Of a DNA stretch of 64,000 nucleotides, positions 43,126 through 52,589 are shown in pieces. The first letter of the stretch is position 1; the number at the start of each line of letters is the position of its first letter. The notes under the pieces were generated by a model. The model ran no database searches. It was not told the origin of the DNA and worked only from the letters and a program-made list of their open reading frames with translations. The DNA is from Pseudomonas sp. UBA6562 (lineage in GTDB: Bacteria > Pseudomonadota > Gammaproteobacteria > Pseudomonadales > Pseudomonadaceae): positions 310,001-374,000 of the forward strand of contig NZ_DJJS01000001.1 in assembly GCF_002434265.1 (NCBI RefSeq), in the 5' to 3' direction. The translations under genes and the position numbers were made by a program.

Positions 43126-44168
43126 GCTTGATTCTCCAGCAAACGCCAGCGCAGGGCTTCACCTGCGCGCAGCGGAACTACGGTCTGCTCGCCGAAGGGC
43201 AGGCTGGCCGGAGCCGTCCATTCTTCGCGTACCAGGGTGATGCGATCGGTGTTGGCCGGCAGGCCATAGAAGGCCGGGCCGTGCAGGCTGGCGAAGCCTT
43301 CGAGCTTGTCCAGCGCACCGCGCGATTCGAAGGCCTCGGCATACAGCTCGATGGCGGCGAAGGCGGTATAGCATCCGGCGCAGCCGCAGGCGTTTTCCTT
43401 GGCATGGCGTGCATGGGGCGCCGAATCGGTGCCCAGGAAGAACTTCGCGCTGCCGCTGGTGGCCGCATCGAGCAGCGCCACCTGGTGCGTGTTGCGCTTG
43501 AGGATCGGCAGGCAGTAGAAGTGCGGACGGATGCCGCCAACCAGCATGTGGTTGCGGTTGTACAGCAGATGCTGCGGGGTGATGGTCGCCCCGACGTTGG
43601 CCGACGCCTCGCTGACGAACTGCGCGGCATCGCCTGTGGTGATGTGCTCGAACACCACTTTCAAGTCAGGGAAGCGCTCGACCAGGCGCCGCATGTGCTC
43701 GTCGATGAAGCGCTTTTCACGGTCGAACACGTCGATCTCGGGACGTGTCACTTCGCCGTGCACCAGCAGCGGCAGGCCGGTCTCGGCCAGCGCTTCGATG
43801 GCGGGGAAGATCTTGTCGATGCTGGTCACACCCGAATCGGAATTGGTCGTCGCCCCGGCAGGGTAGAGCTTGGCGGCATAGACGATGCCGCTGGCCTTGG
43901 CTGCCAGGATGTCCTCACGACGGGTGCGGTCGGTGAGGTACAGCACCATCAGCGGTTCGAAGCGGCTGCCCGCCGGGCGCGCGGCGAGGATGCGCTCGCG
44001 GTAGGCGCCTGCTTCGTCGGCGCTGCGGACCGGAGGCACCAGGTTGGGCATGATGATGGCGCGGGCGAAGGTGCGTGCCACATCCGCGACGGTGTGCTGC
44101 AGCACCGCTCCGTCGCGCAGGTGGATGTGCCAGTCGTCGGGGCGCAGGAGGGTCAGGCGATCGGACAT
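43122..44168 (-). CDS. pyrC: Dihydroorotase PyrC
   Basis: 348 residues from ATG 44168 (MSDRLTLLRPDDWHIHLRDG). Metal ligands HIH, carboxylated Lys in YAAKLYPAG, His in VHGEV and FEHITTGDAA, and Asp in LGTDSAPH are present. Third step of pyrimidine synthesis. rnt follows with a 4-base overlap. The stretch upstream of the start is shared with the divergent motY gene. Confidence 0.95.
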   Translation of the reverse strand: MSDRLTLLRPDDWHIHLRDGAVLQHTVADVARTFARAIIMPNLVPPVRSADEAGAYRERILAARPAGSRFEPLMVLYLTDRTRREDILAAKASGIVYAAKLYPAGATTNSDSGVTSIDKIFPAIEALAETGLPLLVHGEVTRPEIDVFDREKRFIDEHMRRLVERFPDLKVVFEHITTGDAAQFVSEASANVGATITPQHLLYNRNHMLVGGIRPHFYCLPILKRNTHQVALLDAATSGSAKFFLGTDSAPHARHAKENACGCAGCYTAFAAIELYAEAFESRGALDKLEGFASLHGPAFYGLPANTDRITLVREEWTAPASLPFGEQTVVPLRAGEALRWRLLENQA

Positions 44169-44322
44169 TGAGGATTCCAGGCGGGTCGAACTCAGGGCGC
44201 CCATGCTACCGGAAAACCGCCGTTCGAGCATCAGCGCAGCCAGGGTCGGGTGGCCACTATCAAGTTTTGTCGGGTGCGTCCGATAGCCTGCAGGTATGCC
44301 GCAACGATTCATGGAGCCGCCC

Positions 44323-45354
44323 GTGCGCCAGCGTTACCTGATCCTGTTTACCCTGTTCGCTACTTTGCCGGCGGGCGCCGTGACCTTGCAAAGCCGCCTT
44401 GAAGACGCGGCCTGGAAGGTCGAGGGCGATCAGTTCGAATGTCGTCTGATCCAGCCCATCAAGGGGTTCGGCAGCGGTGAGTTCACCCGCCGCGCCGGCG
44501 AACAGCCGACCTTCGGCCTGCGCTCGGACAGCCACCTGCTCGGCACTGGCAGCGCCACGCTGTCGGCCGCCGCCGCGCCCTGGCAGCCCGGGCGCGGCGA
44601 CATCGGCCTGGGTAGCGTGCGCCTGGGCGCCGGTGGCGTGTTGTTCAGCTCGACCCAAGCCCAGGCCAGCCGCGTGATCAGCGGGTTGCTCGACGGGCGC
44701 AGCGCGGTGGTACGCAAGGCTTCGGGCGAGGGCGGTCAACCGATCGAAGTGCGGGTTTTGCCGGTGAACTTCAGCAAGGGCTTCGAAGATTACCTGGCCT
44801 GTGCTGGCAAGCTGCTGCCGATGAATTACGACCAGGTGCGCCAGACCCAGGTCGGCTTCCCCGGCGCGGGCGTCGAGCTGGACGCCGCCGCCCGTGCGCG
44901 CCTGGACCTGATCCTCGCCTACCTCAAGGCCGATCCGACGGTGAACCACATCGAGCTGGACGGCCACTCCGACAACAGCGGCAACCGCCTGACCAACCGC
45001 GACACTTCACGGCGACGCGCGCTGGCGGTGGCCGACTACCTGGTGAGCCAGGGCGTGCCCATGGAGCAGATCGTGGTGCGCTTCCATGGCGAGCGGTATC
45101 CGCTGGCCAAGAACAACAGCGCCGCCAATCGCGCGCGCAACCGCCGCGTGAGCATTCAGCTCGATCGTGTCGCACCTGCGGCCAAGCCTGCCGCCAAATC
45201 TGCAGAGAGCGTTTCGCCGAATCCGGCACAGGCGCCGGCAAGCGGCAGCGCACCGGTAACGCCTGGCAGCACCCCATCCACTACGTCGTCCGCCCCCGCG
45301 CCGGCCGCCGCCAAGGGCCCCGTGCAGGGTGCCGCGAAAGCAGCCGGCACCTGA
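44323..45354 (+). CDS. motY: MotY-type flagellar stator-support protein (OmpA family)
   Basis: 343 residues from a GTG at 44323, chosen for its GGAG six bases upstream and a signal peptide (YLILFTLFATLPAGAVTLQS); ATGs 9 and 4 codons earlier are possible. The N-terminal MotY domain (RLEDAAWKVEGDQFECRLIQ) is followed by an OmpA-like peptidoglycan-binding domain (IELDGHSDNSGNRLTNRDTS, NNSAANRARNRRVSIQL) and a ~60-residue Ala/Pro/Ser tail. It helps hold the stator around the flagellar motor. It is not in a flagellar operon, as is usual in Pseudomonas. Confidence 0.88.
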   Translation: MRQRYLILFTLFATLPAGAVTLQSRLEDAAWKVEGDQFECRLIQPIKGFGSGEFTRRAGEQPTFGLRSDSHLLGTGSATLSAAAAPWQPGRGDIGLGSVRLGAGGVLFSSTQAQASRVISGLLDGRSAVVRKASGEGGQPIEVRVLPVNFSKGFEDYLACAGKLLPMNYDQVRQTQVGFPGAGVELDAAARARLDLILAYLKADPTVNHIELDGHSDNSGNRLTNRDTSRRRALAVADYLVSQGVPMEQIVVRFHGERYPLAKNNSAANRARNRRVSIQLDRVAPAAKPAAKSAESVSPNPAQAPASGSAPVTPGSTPSTTSSAPAPAAAKGPVQGAAKAAGT

Positions 45355-45454
45355 GGTCCTGTCGCTTTGCCGTCACAAGCTGTCGCGCCCCTGTAAATCT
45401 GCGCGCAAGGCCGGTAGAATCCGAGGCTTTCCGTACAACCCGTGGAGTGATGGC

Positions 45455-46672
45455 ATGGCGGACGTAAAAAAGGTCGTACTGGCGTATTCCGGCGGCCTTG
45501 ATACTTCGGTGATTCTCAAGTGGCTGCAAGATACCTACGACTGCGAAGTGGTGACGTTCACCGCTGACCTGGGGCAGGGCGAAGAGGTCGAACCGGCCCG
45601 CGCCAAGGCCCAGGCGATGGGCGTCAAAGAAATCTACATCGACGACCTTCGCGAAGAATTCGTGCGCGACTTCGTCTTCCCGATGTTCCGCGCCAACACC
45701 GTATACGAAGGCGAGTACCTGCTGGGTACTTCCATCGCTCGCCCGCTGATCGCCAAGCGCCTGATCGAAATCGCCAACGAAACCGGCGCCGACGCCATTT
45801 CCCACGGCGCCACCGGCAAAGGCAACGACCAGGTGCGCTTCGAGCTGGGTGCCTACGCGCTCAAACCGGGCGTCAAAGTCATCGCCCCATGGCGTGAATG
45901 GGACCTGCTCTCGCGCGAAAAACTGATGGACTACGCCGAGAAGCACGCCATCCCGATCGAGCGCCACGGCAAGAAGAAATCGCCGTACTCGATGGACGCC
46001 AACCTGCTGCACATCTCTTATGAAGGCGGCGTTCTGGAAGACACCTGGACCGAGCACGAAGAAGACATGTGGCGCTGGAGCGTCTCTCCGGAGAACGCGC
46101 CGGACCAGGCCACCTACCTGGAACTGACCTACCGCAATGGCGACATCGTCGCCATCGACGGCGTCGAGAAGAGCCCAGCCACCGTGTTGGCCGAGCTCAA
46201 CAAGATCGGCGGCGCGAACGGCATCGGTCGTCTGGACATCGTGGAGAACCGTTACGTGGGCATGAAGTCCCGTGGTTGCTACGAAACCCCAGGCGGCACC
46301 ATCATGCTGCGCGCCCACCGCGCCATCGAGTCGATCACCCTCGACCGTGAAGTGGCCCACCTCAAAGACGAGCTGATGCCCAAGTATGCCAGCCTGATCT
46401 ACACCGGCTACTGGTGGAGCCCGGAGCGCGTCATGCTGCAGCAGATGATCGACGCCTCGCAGATGAACGTGAACGGTGTCGTGCGCCTCAAGCTGTACAA
46501 AGGCAACGTGACCGTGGTCGGCCGCAAGTCCGATGACTCGCTGTTCGATGCCAACATCGCGACCTTCGAAGAGGACGGCGGCGCCTACAATCAGGCCGAC
46601 GCCGCAGGCTTCATCAAGCTCAATGCCCTGCGCATGCGCATTGCCGCGAATAAGGGTCGCTCGCTGCTCTGA
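45455..46672 (+). CDS. argG: Argininosuccinate synthase ArgG
   Basis: 405 residues from ATG 45455 with GGAG eight bases upstream. The pyrophosphatase P-loop is VVLAYSGGLDTSVIL; later signatures are HGATGKGNDQVRFE and GRKSDDSLFDANIATFEED. It joins citrulline and aspartate with ATP, the step after ArgF. A strong terminator follows. Confidence 0.96.
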   Translation: MADVKKVVLAYSGGLDTSVILKWLQDTYDCEVVTFTADLGQGEEVEPARAKAQAMGVKEIYIDDLREEFVRDFVFPMFRANTVYEGEYLLGTSIARPLIAKRLIEIANETGADAISHGATGKGNDQVRFELGAYALKPGVKVIAPWREWDLLSREKLMDYAEKHAIPIERHGKKKSPYSMDANLLHISYEGGVLEDTWTEHEEDMWRWSVSPENAPDQATYLELTYRNGDIVAIDGVEKSPATVLAELNKIGGANGIGRLDIVENRYVGMKSRGCYETPGGTIMLRAHRAIESITLDREVAHLKDELMPKYASLIYTGYWWSPERVMLQQMIDASQMNVNGVVRLKLYKGNVTVVGRKSDDSLFDANIATFEEDGGAYNQADAAGFIKLNALRMRIAANKGRSLL

Positions 46673-46691
46673 GTCGTCGCTGTTGTGCAAG

Positions 46692-46720
46692 AACCCCAGC
46701 CGATGGCTGGGGTTTTTTTT
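46692..46720 (+). terminator. Terminator of argG
   Basis: Stem AACCCCAGCC / GGCTGGGGTT with loop GAT, followed by eight T residues. Confidence 0.92.
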
Positions 46721-46735
46721 GCCCTTCGCTTCACC

Positions 46736-47185
46736 TCAATAGCCGGACGGGACCATGTTCGGGCTAAGTACCAAGCAGACACGCCTGCGCTTTTCGAGAT
46801 CATAGATGACCCAGGCGCGTTCCTGGTCCAGTTCCTGAACCATGGCTTTGAGTAAGCGCTGCTCGATTTCTCGTTGGGTGTCGGTGCCCGATAGCGCCAG
46901 GGTCAACGGCGGCTCGACTGGCGCGAAGGACAGGATGCCCGGCGCCATGGCGACGACTGTAGGCGAAGTGGGCCGGGGAGCAGGTTTCCACAGCGAGCGG
47001 TAGTTGAAGTTGAGGGTGAGGAAGAACAGCACGGTCAGGAAGAAAGGGAATCCGACCAGGAACCAGGTATAGATGTATTGGCTTTCGCGGCTCAGGAACG
47101 GCAGCGACGCCAGCGCCGAGGCTTCGATGATTCCAGCGAAGATGGCGATGATGGACAGTGGGCTGATGGGATCTGTCTTGTTCAT
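46736..47185 (-). CDS. Uncharacterised inner membrane protein
   Basis: 149 residues. Two hydrophobic helices (SIIAIFAGIIEASALASLPF near 11-30 and IYTWFLVGFPFFLTVLFFLT near 38-57) lead to a Pro-rich linker and a soluble C-terminal part with a charged helix (QREIEQRLLKAMVQELDQER). I do not recognise the family. The argG terminator sits just beyond its stop. Composition matches the core genome. Function unknown. Confidence 0.7.
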   Translation of the reverse strand: MNKTDPISPLSIIAIFAGIIEASALASLPFLSRESQYIYTWFLVGFPFFLTVLFFLTLNFNYRSLWKPAPRPTSPTVVAMAPGILSFAPVEPPLTLALSGTDTQREIEQRLLKAMVQELDQERAWVIYDLEKRRRVCLVLSPNMVPSGY

Positions 47186-47493
47186 GGCGGCGGTGTCTGC
47201 AAGGGCTTTTAAGCTATCTACGCTTGCCCGGCACGGATTGACACCTGGGCGACTTCCCTATGTTCGTGTCAAGCAGACCCTTCGCGACATTTGGGTACCC
47301 TTGGGTCTTGCCGTTGTACAAGCCTGTTGTGCCAACCAATAGTGTTTAAATTTCTAACAAAATGTAGGAATTTTCCTTACTTGCTGTAGGCCTGATCCTG
47401 GCGGTCATTACTGGCCGGACAGCATGGATTCCTGGAGTTAGTCTTGCTCGTTATTGCGCTTCTCTAATTCAACAACGAGTAGATGGATATCGC
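47186..47493. other. Intergenic region before the LuxR-type regulator
   Basis: 308 bases of AT-richer DNA between divergent genes. It contains one clear palindrome (47365-47379, listed separately). I see no small gene or RNA with confidence. Confidence 0.5.
47365..47379. promoter_or_regulatory. Palindrome, possible response-regulator site
   Basis: TAGGAATTTTCCTTA, an AGGAA-TT-TTCCT palindrome resembling RcsB- and BvgA-type heptamer pairs. It lies 115 bases before the LuxR-type regulator gene, so autoregulation is possible. Confidence 0.35.
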
Positions 47494-48117
47494 ATGAACA
47501 AAGTGCTGATCGTGGACGATCACCCGGTCATTCGTCTGGCCGTACGCATGTTGATGGAGCGGCATGGGTACGACGTCGTCGCAGAAACCGACAATGGGGT
47601 CGATGCGCTGCAACTCACCCGGGACCTGCTGCCCGACATCGTCATTCTCGATATCGGTATTCCCAAGCTCGACGGGCTCGAGGTCATCGCCCGAATGAAG
47701 GCCTTGAGCCCTGAGAGCAAGGTGCTGGTGCTGACCTCGCAATCGCCTGGGCATTTCTCCATGCGTTGCATGCAGGCAGGAGCTGCCGGCTACGTCTGCA
47801 AGCAACAGGAACTGACGGAGTTGTTGAGCGCGATCAAGGCGGTTTTGTCGGGTTACAGCTACTTCCCCAACCAGGCCATTCACACTACGCGTAGTCCCGG
47901 AGGCGGCAGCGAATCGGAGATGGTCCAGCGACTGTCCAGTCGCGAGATGATGGTATTGCAACAGTTGGCTAAAGGCCGATCCAACAAAGAGATTGCCGAC
48001 AGCATGTTTCTCAGCAACAAGACGGTAAGCACCTACAAGAGCCGCCTATTGTTCAAGCTCAATGCTCGCTCGTTGGTCGATCTGATCGAGCTTGCCCAGC
48101 GCCATAGCCTGGTCTGA
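47494..48117 (+). CDS. NarL/FixJ-type response regulator, orphan
   Basis: 207 residues. Receiver domain with acidic pocket IVDDH and phospho-acceptor Asp53 (VILDIGIPKLDG), Lys at the end of the pocket (YVCKQQ), then a LuxR helix-turn-helix (LSSREMMVLQQLAKGRSNKE, then MFLSNKTVSTYKSRLLFKL). This layout resembles BvgA/EvgA/RcsB-like regulators. No histidine kinase is adjacent, so the partner is unknown. A palindrome upstream may be its own site. Confidence 0.88.
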   Translation: MNKVLIVDDHPVIRLAVRMLMERHGYDVVAETDNGVDALQLTRDLLPDIVILDIGIPKLDGLEVIARMKALSPESKVLVLTSQSPGHFSMRCMQAGAAGYVCKQQELTELLSAIKAVLSGYSYFPNQAIHTTRSPGGGSESEMVQRLSSREMMVLQQLAKGRSNKEIADSMFLSNKTVSTYKSRLLFKLNARSLVDLIELAQRHSLV

Positions 48118-48156
48118 TCGAAACGCCAAGGGCGGCCTGGGCAGGGTCGACGACCG

Positions 48157-48330
48157 TCAAAAGTCGTAGTCGAAGTCCGTAAGCTGCCGCTGCAATCGCC
48201 GCTCTTCGAGCAGGTTGTCGATGGTCCGGCGTCTGCTCAGATTGATTTTCGCTTGCTCGATGGGAGCAGGCGCTTCCTCTTCGGCGGTGAAGTCGTCATC
48301 GAGCAGGTCGTCGTCTTTATCGGTACTCAT
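48157..48330 (-). CDS. PA3496-family small acidic protein
   Basis: 57 residues, beginning MSTDKDDDLLDDDFTAEEEA and ending LQRQLTDFDYDF, with a basic centre (LSRRRTIDNLLEERR). It matches the small protein coded beside nth in Pseudomonas (PA3496 in P. aeruginosa), described in databases as a putative envelope integrity protein. GGAG upstream (GTGGAGTGATGG) supports the ATG. Too short for a 60-residue ORF cut-off, so easily missed. nth is coded 106 bases upstream on the same strand. Confidence 0.8.
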   Translation of the reverse strand: MSTDKDDDLLDDDFTAEEEAPAPIEQAKINLSRRRTIDNLLEERRLQRQLTDFDYDF

Positions 48331-48435
48331 CCATCACTCCACGGCATAAGGGGCCAATGGCCGTCCTTATAGCGAGAATGCGGAGTGCGGTAAAAAAGAT
48401 TTTTTCAATCAACAGCGCAGGTAGTTTCTATTGCT

Positions 48436-49074
48436 TCAATCGTCAGAGCTTTTGTGCTTGTACTCGCACAGGTCCTCGATTCGACAGCTACCGCAACGCG
48501 GCTTGCGCGCCTGGCACACGTAGCGGCCGTGCAGGATCAGCCAGTGATGGGCATCGAGCAGATAGGCCTTGGGCACGAACTTGACCAGCTTCTGTTCAAC
48601 TTCCACTACGTTCTTTCCCGGCGCAATACCGGTGCGGTTGCTGACCCGAAAAATATGCGTGTCCACCGCCATGGCTGGCTGGCGAAAGGCCGTGTTCAGC
48701 ACCACGTTGGCCGTTTTACGACCCACGCCTGGTAGCGCCTCCAAGGCCTCGCGGGTTTCAGGCACCTGACTGCCATGCCGTTCGACCAGCAGGCGGCAGG
48801 TCTCTATCACGTTCTTGGCCTTGCTGTTGTACAAGCCAATGGTCTTGATGTACTGGCTCAAGCCCTCTACGCCCAAGGCGTGGATCGCTTCAGGCGTATT
48901 GGCGACTGGGTAAAGGCGAGCGGTCGCCTTGTTGACGCCCACATCGGTCGACTGCGCCGACAGGATCACGGCAATCAGCAACTCGAACGGCGTGGTGTAG
49001 GCCAGTTCGGTTTTGGGTTCGGGGTTGTCTTCATGCAGCCTGCGAAAGATTTCCAGGCGTTTGGTCGCGTTCAT
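48436..49074 (-). CDS. nth: Endonuclease III
   Basis: 212 residues from ATG 49074 (MNATKRLEIFRRLHEDNPEP). Helix-hairpin-helix LEALPGVGRKTANVVLNTAF with catalytic Lys, catalytic Asp in AVDTHIFRVSNRTG, and the [4Fe-4S] motif C-x6-C-x2-C-x5-C near the end (CQARKPRCGSCRIEDLC). Removes oxidised pyrimidines from DNA. In P. aeruginosa nth ends an rnf operon; no rnf genes are seen here. Confidence 0.95.
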   Translation of the reverse strand: MNATKRLEIFRRLHEDNPEPKTELAYTTPFELLIAVILSAQSTDVGVNKATARLYPVANTPEAIHALGVEGLSQYIKTIGLYNSKAKNVIETCRLLVERHGSQVPETREALEALPGVGRKTANVVLNTAFRQPAMAVDTHIFRVSNRTGIAPGKNVVEVEQKLVKFVPKAYLLDAHHWLILHGRYVCQARKPRCGSCRIEDLCEYKHKSSDD

Positions 49075-49188
49075 GGTTCCGTCGATGGCGTGGCGATGTC
49101 CGTGTCGGGCGCGCAAGCCGGCGGACGTCGTATTGAACGATGAGGGTACTGGCCAGGCGTTCGCGCCGTGACCAGTACCGGCCAAGAG

Positions 49189-51228
49189 TCACTTGATGCG
49201 TTGGCCTGGTTTGGCGCCGCTGTCAGGGCTGAGCAGATAGATTTCCGTGCCACCAGGGCCTGCGGCCATGACCATGCCTTCGGACACGCCGAAGCGCATT
49301 TTCCGCGGTTTGAGATTGGCGACCATCATGGTCAGCCGGCCTTCGAGCTGGCTTGGGTCCGGATAGGCGGACTTGATCCCGGAAAACACGTTACGTTGCT
49401 CGTCACCGATATCCAGGGTCAGACGCAATAGCTTGTCGGCGCCTTCGACCGCCTCGGCCTTGACGATCAGCGCGACGCGCAGGTCTACCGCATCGAAAGT
49501 ATCGAATTCGATCTGCGCGGCCAGCGGGTCTTTCTTCAGCTCGCCGTTGCCGGTCGCGGCTTCGGCGTTGGCGGCAGCCAGGTCTTCCTGGCTGGCCGCG
49601 ACCATCGCCTCGACCTTGGTCGGCTCGATACGGCTCATCAAGGGCTTGAAGACATTGAGCTGGTGGTTTTCCAGGCGCGAGCCCAGATCGTTCCAGCGCA
49701 GCGGCGGCACATTGAGGAAGGCTTCAGCGTCGGCGGCCAGCAGCGGCAACACCGGCTTGAGGAAGATCACCAGTTGGCGGAACAGATTGATGCCCTGCGC
49801 ACAAATGGCTTGGACTTCAGCCTGCTTGCCTTCCTGCTTGGCCAGCGCCCAAGGTGCCTGCTCGGCGATCCAGGCATTGGCGCGGTCGGCCAGTGCCATG
49901 ATTTCGCGCATGGCACGGGCGAAATCGCGGTGTTCGTAGGCCTCGGTGATCGACGCCGTGGCGTTGGCGAACGCCTCGGTCAGCGCCGGTGCGGCATCGC
50001 CGGCCACCAGCATGCCGTCGTTGCCCTTGTGGATGAAGCCTGCACAGCGGCTGGCGATGTTGACCACCTTGCCCACCAGGTCGGAGTTGACCTTCTGCAC
50101 GAAGTCTTCGAGGTTCAAATCGAGGTCGTCCACCCCGCGGCCCAGCTTGGCCGCGTAGTAATAACGCAGGTATTCGGGGGCCAGGTGGTCCAGGTAGGTG
50201 CGGGCCTTGATGAAGGTGCCGCGCGATTTGGACATCTTCGCCCCGTTGACCGTCAGGTAGCCGTGCACGTTGACCGCCGTCGGCTTGCGCAGGCCGGCGC
50301 CTTCGAGCATGGCGGGCCAGAACAGGGCGTGGAAATTGACGATGTCCTTGCCGATGAAGTGGTACAGCTCGGCCGTGGAATCGGCGCCCCAGAACGCATC
50401 GAAATCGAGCTCCGGGCGGCGCGCGCAGAGGTTCTTGAAACTGGCCATGTAGCCGATCGGCGCATCCAGCCAGACATAGAAGAACTTGCCGGGCTCGCCT
50501 GGAATCTCGAAGCCGAAATACGGCGCGTCGCGGGAAATGTCCCATTCCTGCAGGCCGGCATCGAGCCATTCGGACAGCTTGTTGGCGACCGCATCCTGCA
50601 AGGTGCCGCTGCGCGTCCATTGCTCGAGCATCGACTGGAAGTCGGGCAGCTTGAAGAAGAAGTGTTGGGAGTCGCGCAGTTCGGGCGTGGCGCCGGAAAT
50701 GGCCGACTTCGGGTTTTTCAGTTCGGTAGGCGCATAAGTGGCGCCGCACTTTTCGCAGTTGTCGCCGTACTGGTCGTCGGCAGCGCATTTGGGGCAGGTG
50801 CCCTTGATGAACCGGTCGGCGAGGAACATGCCTTTTTCAGGGTCGAAATACTGCGTGACCGAGCGCGTGGCGATGTGTCCGGCGTTTTTCAGGCGGGTAT
50901 AGACCCAGGCCGAAAGTTCACGGTTCTCTTCGCAATGCGTGGAATGGAAGTTGTCGAAATCGACCAGAAAATCGGCGAAGTCGCCACTGTGCTCGGCCTG
51001 GACATTGGCGATCAGTTGCTCGGGCGTAATGCCTTCCTTCTCGGCGCGCAACATGATGGCCGAACCGTGCGCGTCGTCGGCGCAGACATAGATGCACTGG
51101 TTGCCGCGCATCTTCTGGAAGCGCACCCACATGTCCGTCTGGATGTACTCGAGCATATGGCCAAGGTGGATCGAACCGTTGGCATATGGCAAGGCGCTGG
51201 TGACTAGGATCTGACGTGGCTCGGACAT
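49189..51228 (-). CDS. metG: Methionyl-tRNA synthetase
   Basis: 679 residues from ATG 51228. HIGH motif as HLGH (ANGSIHLGHMLEYIQTD), zinc knuckle CPKCAADDQYGDNCEKCG, KMSKS intact, anticodon-binding helices, and a C-terminal EMAP/Trbp tRNA-binding domain (VDLRVALIVKAEAVEGADKL to the end). It charges initiator and elongator tRNA(Met). Divergent from apbC. Confidence 0.96.
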   Translation of the reverse strand: MSEPRQILVTSALPYANGSIHLGHMLEYIQTDMWVRFQKMRGNQCIYVCADDAHGSAIMLRAEKEGITPEQLIANVQAEHSGDFADFLVDFDNFHSTHCEENRELSAWVYTRLKNAGHIATRSVTQYFDPEKGMFLADRFIKGTCPKCAADDQYGDNCEKCGATYAPTELKNPKSAISGATPELRDSQHFFFKLPDFQSMLEQWTRSGTLQDAVANKLSEWLDAGLQEWDISRDAPYFGFEIPGEPGKFFYVWLDAPIGYMASFKNLCARRPELDFDAFWGADSTAELYHFIGKDIVNFHALFWPAMLEGAGLRKPTAVNVHGYLTVNGAKMSKSRGTFIKARTYLDHLAPEYLRYYYAAKLGRGVDDLDLNLEDFVQKVNSDLVGKVVNIASRCAGFIHKGNDGMLVAGDAAPALTEAFANATASITEAYEHRDFARAMREIMALADRANAWIAEQAPWALAKQEGKQAEVQAICAQGINLFRQLVIFLKPVLPLLAADAEAFLNVPPLRWNDLGSRLENHQLNVFKPLMSRIEPTKVEAMVAASQEDLAAANAEAATGNGELKKDPLAAQIEFDTFDAVDLRVALIVKAEAVEGADKLLRLTLDIGDEQRNVFSGIKSAYPDPSQLEGRLTMMVANLKPRKMRFGVSEGMVMAAGPGGTEIYLLSPDSGAKPGQRIK

Positions 51229-51384
51229 GGTGGCTCGGCTACTTATCTGCTTTGAATGACGAAAAGTTGATCGGCCACTATAAAGTGCCAGGCGATATAT
51301 TTCACCCCGCGTGCACATCTGCTGACGATTGACGGGTTAGCATAGCCCCCTCGATCCATTGACTGTCTTGCAGCGGGAGCCTCC

Positions 51385-52479
51385 ATGAGTGCCGTCACAC
51401 GTGCCGCAGTAGAAGATGTACTGCGCCAGTACACCGACCCCTATCTGAATCAAGATCCGCTCAGCGCCGGTTGCGTGAGGGCCATCGACATCGACGGTGG
51501 CCGCGTCGGCGTGCGACTGCAGTTGGGGTACGCCGCTGGGCTGTTCGTCCAGGGCTGGGCGCAGGTGCTGTCCACCGCCCTCGAACACATCGAGGGTGTC
51601 GAGCAGGCGTCGGTCAGCGTCGATTGCGTCATTGCGCCGCACAAGGCCCAGGCCCAGGTGCCGGGCATGAGCAACGTCAAGAACATCATCGCCGTGGCCT
51701 CCGGCAAGGGTGGGGTGGGCAAGTCGACGACCGCGGCCAACCTGGCGTTGGCCTTGGCGCGCGAGGGCGCTCGGGTAGGCATTCTAGACGCCGACATCTA
51801 CGGGCCCAGCCAAGGCATCATGTTCGGCATCGCCGAGGGCACGCGGCCCCAGGTGCGTGAGCAGAAATGGTTCGTGCCGATCAAGGCCCATGGCGTCGAA
51901 GTCATGTCGATGGCGTTCCTGACCGACGAGAACACGCCGATGGTCTGGCGTGGCCCGATGGTCTCGGGCGCGCTATTGCAGTTGGTGACGCAAACCGCCT
52001 GGGACGATCTCGACTACCTGGTCATCGACATGCCGCCGGGCACGGGCGACATCCAGCTGACCTTGGCGCAGAAGGTGCCGGTGGCCGGCTCGGTGATCGT
52101 GACCACACCCCAGGATCTGGCCTTGCTCGATGCCAAGAAGGGCGTGGAGATGTTCCGCAAGGTCAACATACCGGTGCTGGGCGTGGTCGAGAACATGGCC
52201 GTGCACATCTGCTCGAACTGCGGCCATGCCGAACACCTGTTCGGCGAAGGTGGCGGTGAGAAGCTCGCCAGCCATTACGATGTCGACCTGTTGGCTTCGC
52301 TGCCTTTGTCGATGCTGATCCGCGAGCAGGCCGACAATGGCAAACCCACGGCCATCGCCGAGCCGGACAGCCAGATAGCCCTGGTGTACCAGGAGCTGGC
52401 ACGTTCGGTGGGCGCGCGTATCGCCCGGCAGGCGAGCGTCGCACCGGCCATGCCGAACATCACCGTCAGCGACGACTGA
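51385..52479 (+). CDS. apbC: Iron-sulfur cluster carrier ApbC/Mrp
   Basis: 364 residues. N-terminal MIP18-like domain, then a ParA/MinD-type ATPase with deviant P-loop SGKGGVGKSTTAANLALALA and the cluster-binding CxxC motif (HICSNCGHAEHLFGEGGG). It carries Fe-S clusters to target proteins. It is divergent from metG, the usual arrangement in many proteobacteria. Confidence 0.94.
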   Translation: MSAVTRAAVEDVLRQYTDPYLNQDPLSAGCVRAIDIDGGRVGVRLQLGYAAGLFVQGWAQVLSTALEHIEGVEQASVSVDCVIAPHKAQAQVPGMSNVKNIIAVASGKGGVGKSTTAANLALALAREGARVGILDADIYGPSQGIMFGIAEGTRPQVREQKWFVPIKAHGVEVMSMAFLTDENTPMVWRGPMVSGALLQLVTQTAWDDLDYLVIDMPPGTGDIQLTLAQKVPVAGSVIVTTPQDLALLDAKKGVEMFRKVNIPVLGVVENMAVHICSNCGHAEHLFGEGGGEKLASHYDVDLLASLPLSMLIREQADNGKPTAIAEPDSQIALVYQELARSVGARIARQASVAPAMPNITVSDD

Positions 52480-52539
52480 TCCAAACCCTTGCAGCGGCAC
52501 TACCGCTGCCGCTGCAAGGGTCGCCTGTATCGCGCCCAT

Positions 52540-52567
52540 AAAAAAACCCGCCGAGGCGGGTTTTTTC
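52540..52567. terminator. Terminator between apbC and the cold-shock gene
   Basis: AAAAAACCCGCC, GA, GGCGGGTTTTTTC; the symmetric A and T runs serve both convergent genes. Confidence 0.9.
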
Positions 52568-52589
52568 GAAGCGAGGAAGCGAACTCGAC

